Made by a program: the position numbers and the translations under genes. From Psoroptes ovis (Eukaryota > Arthropoda > Arachnida > Sarcoptiformes > Psoroptidae): 64,000 bases of DNA. Positions 12,201 to 23,954 of this stretch are shown here, one piece after another; positions within the stretch are counted from its first letter, which is position 1, and every line of letters starts with the position of its first letter. The notes beneath the pieces were generated by a model. That model had not been told where the DNA came from, did not search any database, and saw nothing but the letters and a program-made list of their open reading frames with translations. The stretch is from assembly GCA_002943765.1 (NCBI GenBank), contig PQWQ01000016.1, positions 1,178,001 through 1,242,000 of the forward strand. Reading direction: 5' to 3'.

Positions 12201-14528
12201 GAAATTATTGTAAAATTGTCAAGAACTTTTCGATAAACCTAATATTTCAAATTTTTCACATACATTCACATTCACATTTACATTTATTTATTTAAACATT
12301 ATTGTTTTATTTCAAAAAAATAAAAAAAAAAAACAGATGCGGCAAAATAATATACGAATAAATAAATAAATAAATTGAAAATATAAATATTTATATACAA
12401 ATATCAATAAATAAATGAATGAAAAAAAAATTTTTTATTGACAAATAAATTTCAATGCACTGATAATAATATTAGGTTGTCCCATAAGTTTTCGCTGTTT
12501 TTTGAATTTATTTTTTATTCAAAAAACGGCAAGAACTTATGGGACAGTCTAATAATGAACGATATATTGGCGATATATACGTGCCAATATATTTTCTAGC
12601 CATAATGAACACCATTGAACACCATTGAAATTCCTGATGACAAGGTCTATTTTTTCTACTTGTCAAACCGTTTCTATGTGTATGTGTGTATGTGTGTGTG
12701 TGTGTATTTGTTCAACGTTTTCATTCGGGATGTTTGTCAAGAATTCAAATTGAATTCAATTCGAATTTTTAATCTTGTTATCAAATTATTGAACAATATT
12801 AAAACATTTGGATATTTTATAAATAAATAAATAAATAAAACAAGAGTTTTAAAGTTTTAATTCGTAATTTTGAAATTTAATTTCGTAATTTTTCTATTTA
12901 AAATTCTATTTAAAAACTACGAAATATAACTTTAAAAGTCTGAATTGAAACTTTTAAAATCATTGTATATAAACGTTTTTGGCTTCTGTTTGTTATACTA
13001 CGTGTGTCTATACTAGTCTATAGTGTATTTAGTACAAATTTTCAAGTCACGTTACACATGAAAATTTAATTTGTCAAATTTAATCAACATTTTTTTCTCT
13101 CCATCATCATATTTCTATGTGTGAATACTAATAATCAAATAACTTGAATATATGCCCCGAAGTTATTTGAACAATATTTACAATTTCTATTATTTCTATT
13201 ATTTATTCACATTTGAATCATTTTGATGATGATGATGATGATGGCTTGACGCCTTTGATGGTGTTTGATATAAACGAATAAATGAAATAAATAAATAAAT
13301 AAAAAGGCGACAAAATATATTCAGATTAATTTAAATGTGTTTAATTATTATTATTAATTGATTTTTTTTGATTTTTTGGATTTTGTCACTAATTAATTCA
13401 ATTCAATTTGATTTGATTTGATTATTTCGGCCGCTTTTTTTTTTCTCGGGCTAAAAAGGTATGGTTTCAAAATAGACGTGCAAAATTTCGTAAACAAGAA
13501 CGTGGTGTACAAAAATCATGTACAACTTCAAACAATAATAATGGTAAATGAATTTGAATATTTTTTATTTTTTGAATATTCCTTGTTCAATTTTAAATGA
13601 TGAAATAAAATATAACCCTTTGAATACGATTGTTTCATTTTTTTATTATTAGCAAATAATAATAATAGCCGTAATATTGTTGCAGCTGATTCAATATCGA
13701 CAACAACAACAACATCATCAACAAATGGATCGACTTTGAACAAAAATCAACAACCATTATCACCTGTATCACCGATCACTGCTGTAGCTGTATCATCATC
13801 AAGTCCTGAATTGAATACTAATCAACAAATACAACAACAACAGCAACAACAACAACAAAGAAATGATGCAAGCCTTTTAGGATCAGATGATTTGAACATA
13901 ACATCATCAATGATTGTTGATCATCATAATAATCATACGAATAATAATCAAAATCAAATGTCACCATTTACCAATGAATTTCGTCGTCGTATTGAAGTGG
14001 CTGTTGCAAAAGCTAAACATTTACATCAACAACAACAACAGCAGCAACAACAACAAAAATGTGGTGGTGATGATGTTGTCGGTACAACAACAACATCAAC
14101 AACATCATCATCAAGTGCTGCATCATCTGCATCTGCATCTGCATCATCATCCGTATCAGCTTCATCAACAGCATCAACATCAACATTGATGAACAATGAT
14201 AATGAAGCAATATCATCAAATATATCGAATAATAGTAATGATAATGATAATAGATCAATTATTATGATTGCTGATAGTAATAATAACAGTAATAACAGTA
14301 ATAATAATAACAATAATGGTAATATTAATAATAATTATAATTCAAATATAAATACAATTAATACTAATAATAATAATATTATTATTATTGTACATACATC
14401 ACCATCATCATCCTCATCATCATCATCATTGACCATCAAATCCAAATCGCCATTGGATCAACAAAGTAATGATACATCATCATCACCAACATCATCTTCA
14501 ACAACAGCAACAGCAACAACAACAACCG

Positions 14529-14559
<31 letters not shown>

Positions 14560-15977
14560 TACAACAACATCCAATTCATCAATTTTATCATCAAATGATG
14601 TGATGAATGACAGTGATGGCAGCAGCAGCGGTGGCGGCGGCAGTGGTGGTGGTGGCGGTGACAATCGAAATAATCGTGATAATCGTTATGAGGTCGATTG
14701 TATGGATGGTATGGACAACGAAGACGATGATGATGATGATGTTGGTGGTGATAGCCACGATCATCTAAGAAGCAATGATGGTAAATGTTTTTTTCAATTT
14801 TCATAAACAGCCTAGGTTATAGCCTTAGCTTTTGTTGTTGTTTTAAAAGAATTACACTTCTCAAAGCAATTAGTTAATTAATTGTATCCAGAAACAACAA
14901 CAACGAAAATTCTCAACCAAAAAAAATCTAATATGGCCCTAGCATCCATTCATATATTGAATATAAGATTAATACTTGAATGTATTTTGTGTGTGTGTGT
15001 TGAGATATATTATTCGATATAATTTCGAGTAATTAATAATCAAATGGTACTCATGGTAAAACAATGGTATTCAATAAAACCAGATGCTTTTTTGGTTAAA
15101 TTACTATTTATAAATAAATGATAAGTAAATGATTTAACTGCTGCTCTCTCTCTCTTTGAGTTTGATTCATATCTTCTGATAAATGAACTTTAGTTATATT
15201 TTCTATGGTGTTTGTTTTACAATGTAAAATGAATGAGACTTGAAGCTTGGCTGAAAATTTATCATTTATGATTGAATATGTTCTGTTTAAGTGTGTGTGT
15301 TTGTGTGCTTTCAAAGGTTCAAAACGTAATTTTTTGTGGATGTAATTTTCACACAGAAGTAAAGAAAATAGTCAGCAACTATATTTTGGTACATAAAGTA
15401 ATTAATTTTAATGTGAATTATAAAAATAATAACGAGCGAGGAAAATTTCCAGAAATTTTTAATTATTTAAATTGAAAAAATATAATTTTATTGTTTTTTT
15501 AAAAATATTTTTTACACCTTATAACCTTACCACTTAGTCGAATCTGTGTTAACAACATCGATGATGCAGTCTTCATCATCAATATCAACATTGTCTTCAA
15601 TGGATGTAAACATCGATAATAATTATTTGATTCAAAATCATCATCATCATCATCATGGATCTATGACAAATCATCATTTATATTCAAATCAATCAATAAT
15701 ACAATCAACAAATATGACATATGGTCATATTAATCCGATGGAAAATGTAGTCAATGGTTATGCATTTTTCGATGGTAATAGTGATATACATCCGTCATTA
15801 TTATTACCACCACATCAAATGCCTGATGATACAAATACCTCAAATTCTAGATTAATAATGGCATCAATGGCTGCTGTAAATAATGCACATCATCATCATT
15901 CCCAACCGTATTCTCATCATTATCAACAGGGTCCATTGATCACAACATCATGTGTTGAAGTGGCAAATGAATTTTAA
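9205..15977 (+). CDS. Phox2: Phox2-type paired-like homeobox transcription factor
   Basis: Five exons join in one frame: 9205-9658, 9755-9948, 13459-13543, 13653-14780 and 15538-15977 (766 residues). The N-terminus (MDHYSSYLNQSF...) resembles the Phox2 start. Just before the homeodomain, the FPYK...NITEKRKQRRIRTTF block matches the Phox2 VPYK...NEKRKQRRIRTTF block and supports the 9658/9755 splice. The homeodomain runs from KQRRIRTTF through HYPDIYTREEIALRTDL to VWFQNRRAKFRKQER, with Gln at position 50. A 3.5 kb intron falls just before VWFQN, a position shared by many paired-class genes. Phox2 proteins specify autonomic and visceral motor neurons in animals. Unusual here are nine alanines before the homeodomain and an approximately 375-residue exon-4 segment of Gln, Ser, Asn, Thr and Gly runs. 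The C-terminal exon is His/Met-rich. I am confident of the family and less so of the exon-4/exon-5 junction. Confidence 0.88.
10846..10876. mobile_element. Half copy of the palindromic MITE, copy 6
   Basis: Only the right arm is present: CAAAAACTTATGGGACAACC followed by TAATATT. The left arm is not found upstream. Confidence 0.7.
12160..12244. mobile_element. Palindromic mariner-like MITE, copy 7 (inverted loop, mixed ends)
   Basis: Left GCTGTCCCATAAGTTCTTG, right CAAGAACTTTTCGATAAACC. The loop reads GATTATATCGTAGG, the reverse of the usual orientation. Confidence 0.75.
12470..12554. mobile_element. Palindromic mariner-like MITE, copy 8 (type A)
   Basis: TTAGGTTGTCCCATAAGTTT on the left and CAAGAACTTATGGGACAG on the right, with a short A/T loop. 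Confidence 0.85.
12844..12960. repeat. AT-rich inverted repeat, family 2, copy 1
   Basis: The left side AAAGTTTTAATTCGTAATTT and the right side AACTACGAAATATAACTTT are roughly complementary. The same arrangement recurs at 32910 and 41338. Confidence 0.6.
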
Positions 15978-16654
15978 TTATTGACAAGTGCACCCGCAAA
16001 CACCAACGATCGCCACCACAACCACCACCTTCATTTTTCACCACCAAGCATATATTCACCACCATCGATTGGATGGACCACATTATCAAATGCTAAGCAT
16101 TTTTAAAACATCTTCACAAATAATTCAATATGCATTTAATCAATAAATATCAACAAAACGAAAACAATAGTCTTAGTTTTATTCTAAAATTAATTTCTAC
16201 TATTTCATTTGTATTTATGTGTGTATGTATGTATGTATATGTATGTGAATTTGTATTGACTATGTGTGTGTGTGTTTAACTTTCATTTTGTAATCTTCAC
16301 ATATTTATATATATATATATATTGATTTATATACATTCATATATATTTGAAAAAAAATCGATAATTTATATAACGATGATTATAACCAGTCATTTATTTA
16401 ATTTCAAAAAATTTCTTTTTTTTTTAAATTATAATTATTATAACTCATTCATTTATTCAAATATCATTCATTCATTCATTCATAAATAATAATAATAATA
16501 AACATATTTATTTATATGATTTTTTGATGTCATCATTTTTTTGGTTTTTTGCTATTGCATATTAAAGCTTTTCCATCATTCAAATAATCCTTTGATTCAA
16601 TTATTTTTTTTTTTGAAAATATATTTTGTGAATATTTATGATCATCATTATCAT

Positions 16655-16740
16655 ATATTAGGTTGTCCCATAAGTTCTTGCCGTTTTTCAAATGAAAAAA
16701 ACTTTTAAAAACGGCAAGAACTTATGGGACAACCCAATAC
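16655..16740. mobile_element. Palindromic mariner-like MITE, copy 9 (type A, near perfect)
   Basis: GGTTGTCCCATAAGTTCTTG on the left and CAAGAACTTATGGGACAACC on the right are exact complements, and the complementarity continues inward through CCGTTTT. Confidence 0.9.
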
Positions 16741-19463
16741 AATATTTGTACATGATAATGATGATGATGATTGATGTGATTCAATATATATTTCAAAAGG
16801 AAAAATTGAGCCAAGTTTTTCGACAACAGAAAAAAAAATCGATGCGTTTAAATCAAGCCGTTTGCTTGATTTAAGGCTTTGAACCCTTTTTCATATGCAC
16901 ACATATAAATAAATGTATTATGTATGTATGTAAACCACAGATGATGTTCAACTATTGCAATACAGCAACAATAATAAATGATGATGATGATTAAGGGTTA
17001 AACACCATATATATATTTGTGTGTACAATAATAATCAAAAATAATCAAATCAATATTTCTAAGCAATTTTTCAACTATGATCATTATTTCCATACATTTC
17101 CATTTGGATTCATTGATTCATTCATTTGTTGAAAACTTTTCTTTTTTTTTGTTGAAAAGAAAATTGAATTAAATTTAAATTTTTTTTCAAATTTTTCAAA
17201 TTTAAATATTTCATCATCGTATACAATTTTTGAATAAGCTATAACCCTTTTGTGAATTTTGTTTTTGAAGAAGAAGAACAAGAAAAATGAAATAAATTAA
17301 GAAAATCCATGTTCTTCTATTTTTTTGTTGGTTGCTCCATGAATTTTGATTATTCAATGGTTGATAAATAAATGTGTAATCATGGAATATATGAAATCAT
17401 TCATGAAACGAAAATAGAAAATCATCCGAACAACAGCCTTATCGTTGATTGATTGATGTCGTTTCGATCCCTTGAAGGTTATGTATAGTTATGAAAAATC
17501 AGTTCATTTTATTATTTTTTTTTTTTTTTTGAAATTTTTTCCTCTAAAATTTTCCAGGGTATAACCCCTTTTCATTTGAATCATATATATGAAAGAAATA
17601 TAATCAAAAATTATGTAAATTTTATTTTGGAAAACACTGAGCCAATCAATCAATCAATGATCGATGAATGAATGACAAATTTATTCTAGTGGAAAATGTT
17701 TAAATATGAATAATAATAATAATAATGCTAAATACCCGAAAGGGTTTTTTTTTCTCGGTCGCCATTTGAACCAAATATAACAACCAATAATCTAAGACAT
17801 GGAATATTTATTTATTTATGTATTTTTTTGTTCCAAAGGTTTTGCGGGTCGTTTCTGTTCGGTTTCGAAATTATTATCCATTCATTCATTCATTGATTAT
17901 TTGAAGAAATTATTTCGGATGGTGATTACCAAAACCAAAGACTAGTAAAACAGCAGAATTCAATGAAAATGTAAAATGAATTCAAACCACACACCAAACA
18001 CACACAGACCAGAATAATTTCACCATTTTTACGAATCAAATCATTTTGAATGAACATGAATCGGAATGATTGAAAGCAAAGAAATTGAAATAATAAATTA
18101 AATTAATCGATTAGTGAAGCGCACATATATATGTATGTGAACAAGAAATGTCGAAAGGGAACCAAACAAAACAAAAAAAAAACCAACCATTTTGTGTATT
18201 TATCCCTAAAAAAAAAAAAAAAAAAAATTCGCGTAATTCACTTAAATATGGTTCGTATGGTCTTTGAAACAATATAAATGATTCAACAATGATGATAATG
18301 ATGATTCAATTGTTGTTGTTGTTATTGTTGTTTTCAATTATTTAATGTTGTTCATAGTTGTTCCTAGTGTCGTTTGATTCGGGCTACGAGTTACGAGCTA
18401 TTAAACAATACAAATAACCAAAAATTCTGTTCAATCAATTTAAATCTATTGAAATATTCAATTCAATGAATTGACCAATGTTTGTAGTATTAATATTCTA
18501 GAAAATCAATGGTCAATTTTTTTTTTTTTTTTTGAAAGTCGTACTTTTGGTTATTTTGTTTTTTAGTTTCCACCTAATAATAATAATAATGTATGTATTA
18601 ACATTCAATTCAATTGGATGCAAAATGAATCCATTCATGGAACAACAACAACAAGAATAATAATTATTTCATTAATTTTCCAAATTTCTAAATAAATTCA
18701 AAAGTGAATTACTTCAATGAGTGAGTGAGTGAGTGAATGAATGAGGAGGATTCTTGATTATTTCTCATTTGTTATTTATCATAATTCACTTGGTCTTCTT
18801 AATCTTTAATATGAATGAATCTCAAGTCTTATATATCAATGATTATATATTCGGTCCCCCCCCCCTAAACTTGGGTTATAATTGTCATCTACTATTTTAC
18901 ATTTCATTTAAGCTGACTTTCAGATTTTTATTTTTGATGATGGATGAATGAGAAATTCTATGCATCGTATGAACTGATACGCATATATATTTTTCGGGAT
19001 AACTATGCTATAACTATGCTGCAACTGTCAAATATAATAATTTTGAATTAAGAATAATTTTGAACCAAAGTAATTCATTCATTCATTCATTGCTTTGATA
19101 TTAATTCAAATAGACATGTGTTCTGACATCTTTCTCTTGCTCTCTCTCTCGATATTTGCTTCTCTGGTGTCTTCCATGTAAATTTAGGAATATATTTTTC
19201 CATAAAACAAATGATCATTCAAATGACAGTTTGTAAGATTTTTCACCATTCTTTGACCCTAAAAAATTTTCCAAAAAAAAAAAAAATTCATTAAATGAAT
19301 TGGGCCAGGAAAATTTTCATTTTTATTTTTTTTTGTTTTTTGGACAGACATCAACCATACATACACTACAGACATATGAATGAATAAATGAATGAATAAA
19401 AATTTGCTTAAATAAATTTAACAAATATTTACACAACAATTTTCAAAGTTGACAAGTTTTGTA

Positions 19464-19552
19464 TTATATTAGGTTGTCCCATAAGTTCTTGCCATTTTTC
19501 GTATGAAAAAAAGATTTTAAAAAACGGCAAGAACTTATGGGACAACCCAATA
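19464..19552. mobile_element. Palindromic mariner-like MITE, copy 10 (type A)
   Basis: TTAGGTTGTCCCATAAGTTC on the left and GAACTTATGGGACAACCCAA on the right. It closely matches copy 9, including the ATGAAAAAAA loop. Confidence 0.9.
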
Positions 19553-20003
19553 CAAACCAACCAGCTACAAATATACACACAGTGTCTGTGTGTGTAATGT
19601 GTGTGTATTTGTGATCAATGTAAACATCATTGTGTGTGTAAATGTCTGTCGAAATTTCTTAATTCATTGTTGGACTTATTTGAACGAATATATTTTATGG
19701 AATAATTTTTGTTTTTTGAATTTTTCCGAATGATCAATGAATTTTTTTTTATTCAATTGGTCCCGATAAAATAATTTTTAATTAATCCTTTGATTACTTA
19801 AATATTTATATTTTTTCTGTTCAATTCAAACCGCTTTAATCGCCATCTTTTGACTGTAATTTTGGATTTGTGAAGAAGCAGATGATTTTCAATGTTTATT
19901 TGTTTATTTTGATCTACAATATAATAATCTTAAATTGTAAAATTCAAAATTTCAAATTCAAAATTTCAAAGGTGTAAATTATTTCAAAAAAAAAAAAAAA
20001 AAA

Positions 20004-20615
20004 ATGAAAAATACTGATAAAAATAATGAAGATAGCAACAATAGCAGCGCTAATGATGGCCAATTTCATCCAGTAAAATTATCACGTGGACCTAAAGGGC
20101 TAGGTAAAATGATTATTTATTTATTTGTTAATTGTTTAATTTAAATTTTTAATTTTTCTGGTTCAAAACAAAAATGACAGGTGATCCATCAGATCGTACA
20201 TTACGAAAAGTAGAAACCGAAGTAATGATACCGAAAATTATTCGTGAAAGATCAAAACAATTGAAATGTTCAGAATTTAAAAAAGGTAATTTTCTTTTAA
20301 TTTACTTGAATAATCAATGAATTAATATAAAATTGTATTTAAAATATCCAAATAGCGTTCGACGATTGTTGTCTGGAAAATTCGTTGGCACATGTTTATA
20401 AATGTCGTGAAGAGAATCGTCAATATCAACAATGTTTAAATTATTGGTTTAATGATAAGAGTTTCATTGAAGAATGTAAAGAAATATATTTACAACAACG
20501 ATCCGAATTTCGTCGTACAGGCATTAAACGTATGAATAATCAACGAAAATCAAACACACAGATATCAACCGAATCGATATCATCATCATCAGACACAGCT
20601 ACAAATTCAAATTGA
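20004..20615 (+). CDS. CMC1: COX assembly mitochondrial protein homolog (CMC1), twin CX9C protein
   Basis: Three exons: 20004-20103, 20181-20285 and 20356-20615 (154 residues). The core contains the twin CX9C motif: CSEFKKAFDDC and CREENRQYQQC. It is preceded by LRKVETEVMIPKI and followed by FNDKSFIEECKEIY and an EFRRTGI segment, all characteristic of CMC1. CMC1 is a copper-binding intermembrane-space protein that stabilises COX1 early in cytochrome c oxidase assembly. The four motif Cys should form two disulfides after Mia40-dependent import. Compared with the human protein of about 106 residues, this one has an Asn/Ser-rich N-terminal extension and a Ser/Thr-rich tail. An AATAAA lies at 20716. 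It is the first of three small genes in the same direction. Confidence 0.92.
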
Positions 20616-21174
20616 TATTTTATTTAGGCCCATTCAAATGTACACACAACTTGTCCGAAATATAATTTTGTAAAATTTTTCAAACCCAATTTGTGTATTT
20701 GTAGCGCTGAATCGAAATAAAATTTTATTTTGATCAATATTCTGTGGTATATATTTTCTCCAATTGAAATTCTGGCCAACTGTATGCTTGGTCCATCTTA
20801 CAAATATTGCCCATTAAAAAAAAATCTATTTCAACCCAATTGAAACCAAAGAATACGTTGTATATGAATTTTTTTTTTTTTTTTTGATACATTAATTCGT
20901 TTATTTTTGAGACAGTATTAGCCTTTATTTGTCTGTTTTGTGTTTTCATTTTTTTTGGCTGCTGTTGTTATTATTGTTTTGATTATTTCCAATGATGATA
21001 TTGTTGAAAGTGAAATGACATCAATGGCATATTGATTTGAATTTTTAATTATTGAAATCTTTCGAAATTTCATTCTTCTCTCAGTAAACGTTTTAATTAA
21101 ATTGTCTTACATTTGAGCACATATATATCATCATTACGATTTGATTCGATTATTTATTTATTTATTTTCATCAA
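20616..21174. other. CMC1-MED21 spacer
   Basis: About 560 bases hold the CMC1 3' UTR and the probable MED21 promoter and 5' UTR. Apart from A/T runs, nothing specific is seen. Confidence 0.6.
20716..20721 (+). promoter_or_regulatory. Polyadenylation signal of CMC1
   Basis: AATAAA lies 100 bases after the CMC1 stop, just before a T-rich stretch. Confidence 0.6.
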
Positions 21175-21945
21175 ATGCAAAATTGGCAAAGAATGGCAGC
21201 CGATCGATTGACACAGCTACAAGATGCTGTCAATCTTCAAGCAGAAAATTTTTGCAACAGTATCGGTATATTACAAATGTATGCAAAAGAATCTTCGTTT
21301 GCCGAATTTAATAGTATTACCAATAAACAACAATGTAATAATACCAATAATAATCAAAATCAAAATTCAACAACAAATAGTGAATTATTAATGCCTAATG
21401 ATATATCGATGATTAAAGATAAAACATTGATACCGTCGACAACATCGACCACACCAACAACAGCAACAAATGTATCATCTTCATCATCAATGAAATCATC
21501 AACATCTGCATCATCCACATTACTAATGAATGGATCATCATCCACAAATGACAAAGATAATAATTCAAATTTAATTTGTAAAAATATTAATGCAAATAAT
21601 TCATTAACAGCAACGGCGACAATCGCATCAAACAATATCAAACAACAACAACAACAACAAACAACAAATAATGATGAAAATAGTCAACTATTTGCACGTT
21701 TAATTGCACGTACAGCAAAAGATATTGATACATTAATTGAATCATTACCGAATACATTTGAAAATGAACACGGTTCATCCGATTTACATTCCAATTCGAT
21801 TCGACAATTAGAATTAGATAATTCAAGATTAATATTTGAATTAGAAAATGTAATTAAACGTGGTGAATTACTGCTGGACATAATACGTAATGCATTAGAT
21901 GAAATTGCATTAATGCAATTGAAATCACAAACAATTGATAAATAA
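21175..21945 (+). CDS. MED21: Mediator complex subunit 21 with a low-complexity insert
   Basis: Single exon, 256 residues. The N-terminus MAADRLTQLQDAVNLQAENF and the later block LFARLIARTAKDIDTLIESL are hallmarks of Med21/Srb7. A C-terminal coiled coil (RQLELDNSRLIFELENV to DIIRNALDEIALMQLKSQ) follows. Med21 pairs with Med7 in the Mediator middle module, which bridges activators and RNA polymerase II. Family members are about 145 residues long. The extra length is a Thr/Ser/Asn/Gln-rich insert of about 110 residues (around 48-165) between the first helix and the conserved LIARTAKDID block. Translation could begin at 21175 or at the Met at 21193, which would match the usual MADRLTQ start. AATAAA repeats follow the stop directly. 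Confidence 0.93.
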   Translation: MQNWQRMAADRLTQLQDAVNLQAENFCNSIGILQMYAKESSFAEFNSITNKQQCNNTNNNQNQNSTTNSELLMPNDISMIKDKTLIPSTTSTTPTTATNVSSSSSMKSSTSASSTLLMNGSSSTNDKDNNSNLICKNINANNSLTATATIASNNIKQQQQQQTTNNDENSQLFARLIARTAKDIDTLIESLPNTFENEHGSSDLHSNSIRQLELDNSRLIFELENVIKRGELLLDIIRNALDEIALMQLKSQTIDK

Positions 21946-22504
21946 ATAAATAAATAAATAAATAATCATTCATTTATTCATTGATTCATTGTTAAATATT
22001 ACAAATTAATTACAAATAATGCTCCTTCAAATTAATCTTTAATACACATTTGTTGGAATTTCAACAAACAAACAAAAACCAAAAGATTTTCGATTCAACA
22101 TTTACAAATATACATATTTACATTAACATACATCTTTTCATGCACAATCCTGCACACATTTTTTTTTCTTGGATCAAATTATCTATACATAAATAAATGA
22201 ATCCATATATATTTATTATTATGACTATATTTTGTAATTTTTGAAATTATGTGAATCAATAAATGGGAAAATTTTTTTATTTTTTAATTAATTAATTAAT
22301 TGTTCAGCTAAAATTATGGCTATATTTACATGAAATTTTGATCGAAGCTTTCAAAGTCGAAATAGCTTTCGATGTTGTTTTTGCTTGTTTGTTATGATTT
22401 TTGGGTTGTTGTGGTGTAAGGTATGAGTTTTTTTGATTGGTGTTTGAACTTGTTTCAAAATTAAAAAATTAAATTAAAATCGCAAATTTTACCGATCGAA
22501 AAAA
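21946..22504. other. MED21-TRAPPC1 spacer
   Basis: About 560 bases starting with tandem AAATA repeats that contain AATAAA, then A/T-rich sequence. No gene, RNA or mobile element was recognised. Confidence 0.6.
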
Positions 22505-23044
22505 ATGGCAATTTATAATTTTCATATATTCGACAGTGCTGGTAATTGTATATTTTCATTACAACCAAACGATAAATCACAAGAAATATTATATGGTTTT
22601 CTTTATTCATTGAAATCATTTATACAACGTATTTCACCAACACTGCAAATGGATAATAATTTTTTCTATTATCAAACATCAATCTATAATCTTGTATTTT
22701 ATGAATTTGTTACCAATTTAAAATTTGTATTGATCATAACGAATAATCCGAATACAAACCAATCGAATAAACAACAATATGATAGTCAATTTTATCGTGA
22801 ATTAATGATACAAATACATAAACGTATTTATGTTGAATATCATATTAAAAATGCAATAATCAGACCACATTCAGTACACAATAAAAGCAATGATGATAAT
22901 ACAATGGGCAATAATAACAACAACAACAACAACAATAGTAAATGTAATCAATCACCAGTGATGATGATGATGTCGAAACGAATCGATTCACAATTATTTC
23001 GGCAACAATTGGATCAATTTTTGCGTCAAAATTTGAAAATTTAA
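22505..23044 (+). CDS. TRAPPC1: Trafficking protein particle complex subunit 1 (TRAPPC1/Bet5)
   Basis: Single exon, 179 residues, ATG start preceded by AAAA. The order is that of a longin-fold TRAPP subunit: YNFHIFDSAGNCIFSL (strand 1-2), ILYGFLYSLKSFIQRISP (helix 1), FFYYQTSIYNLVFYEFVTNL, KFVLIITN, then IHKRIYVEYHIKNAI and a C-terminal QLFRQQLDQFLRQ helix. All match the TRAPPC1 pattern (LYGMLFSIRSFVSKMSP, FQTSRYKLHYYE, SELFRSRLD). TRAPPC1 is a core TRAPP subunit of the complex that activates Rab1/Ypt1 in ER-Golgi traffic. It is about 35 residues longer than usual because of an Asn run and poly-Met insert between the last strand and the C-terminal helix. Confidence 0.93.
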   Translation: MAIYNFHIFDSAGNCIFSLQPNDKSQEILYGFLYSLKSFIQRISPTLQMDNNFFYYQTSIYNLVFYEFVTNLKFVLIITNNPNTNQSNKQQYDSQFYRELMIQIHKRIYVEYHIKNAIIRPHSVHNKSNDDNTMGNNNNNNNNNSKCNQSPVMMMMSKRIDSQLFRQQLDQFLRQNLKI

Positions 23045-23954
23045 ATGCAAAATTCAAGCAATCATTGTTGTTGAGAAATGGCCAAACATTTTTATTTTTT
23101 ATTAAATCATAATTGATCAATGAATAATGAATTATTATTATTATTTAATATTTAATATGATAAATGTATATCTAAATGATCAAAATTTTGCAAATCCATA
23201 AATGTTATATATATATCCATAAATATATTTGTAATTTGTATTTTTTTTTTCATTTTAAATGTATCCAATCAAATCAAAAAAAATTGAATTCATAATGAAA
23301 TATTAAAAATTTTGAATAATTAATCAATTAATCAATTCAAATCAATAATTTTTGTTTCAATGGATTTATATTCATGGATTTGTGAGAGGCATTCATATTC
23401 ATTTATTTATTATGGATGTTTGTATTTTTGGCTGGCTGGCTGACTGACTGGCTGTACAATTCATTCATTTATTTGTATGTGTGTGTGTGTGTGTGTGTAT
23501 TAGTAGTATTTATGATGAGATTATTATCATTTATGATGATATTATTATTTTGATTTTTGATCAAATATTTTTTTTTTCAGAGGTAAATTCTATGTGTATT
23601 CATATGTGTGTGTGTGTGTGTGTGTATGTATATGTAACAATAGTTGAACAAATAAAAAATTGAAATGATTGAAATTTTAAAAGGTATTCAATCAGATATG
23701 ATTTGAAAAAATTAAAAAAAAACAAAAGTTCATTGATATTGTTGATTGATATATATCCATTGACCAAGATTGATATATCAATATTCAAATGATTCAAGGG
23801 TTTCTAAAAAAAAAAACAAAAAGATTTTGTCCAATGATAAATTTGAAAAAAAAATAAATGAAAATAGTATTTAAGAAATGAAAAAAAAATAATATAATTT
23901 TAATTTAGTCTATGATTTATTAATTATGATGATAATAATTATTATTATTATTAA
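23045..23954. other. TRAPPC1-peroxidase convergent intergenic region
   Basis: About 0.9 kb between two convergent genes. It holds the TRAPPC1 3' UTR, two (GT)n tracts (23478-23498 and 23606-23628) and A/T runs. No further gene was recognised. Confidence 0.6.

Larger units (their letters stand above)
9949..13458 (+). other. Large homeobox intron of Phox2
   Basis: This 3.5 kb intron separates ARVQ from VWFQN in the homeodomain. It holds two complete palindromic MITEs, one half copy, one AT-rich inverted-repeat element and several (TG)n tracts. No coding sequence was recognised. Its size, next to neighbouring introns of 70-100 bp, makes it a candidate for regulatory sequence, but no conserved site is visible. 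Confidence 0.75.
15978..20003. other. Intergenic region between Phox2 and CMC1
   Basis: The first part is probably the Phox2 3' UTR: an AATAAA lies near 16143, with TG and TA microsatellites after it. The rest has no recognised gene. It contains two type-A palindromic MITEs (16655, 19464), long A/T runs, TTCA/ATGA tandem repeats and a 10-base C run at 18856-18865 that stands out in this AT-rich DNA. Confidence 0.6.

Noticed and set aside
13914..14804. Open frames on both strands within Phox2 exon 4
   Set aside because: These are shadows of CAN/TCA trinucleotide repeats read in other frames. The Phox2 frame is the one continuous with the homeodomain.
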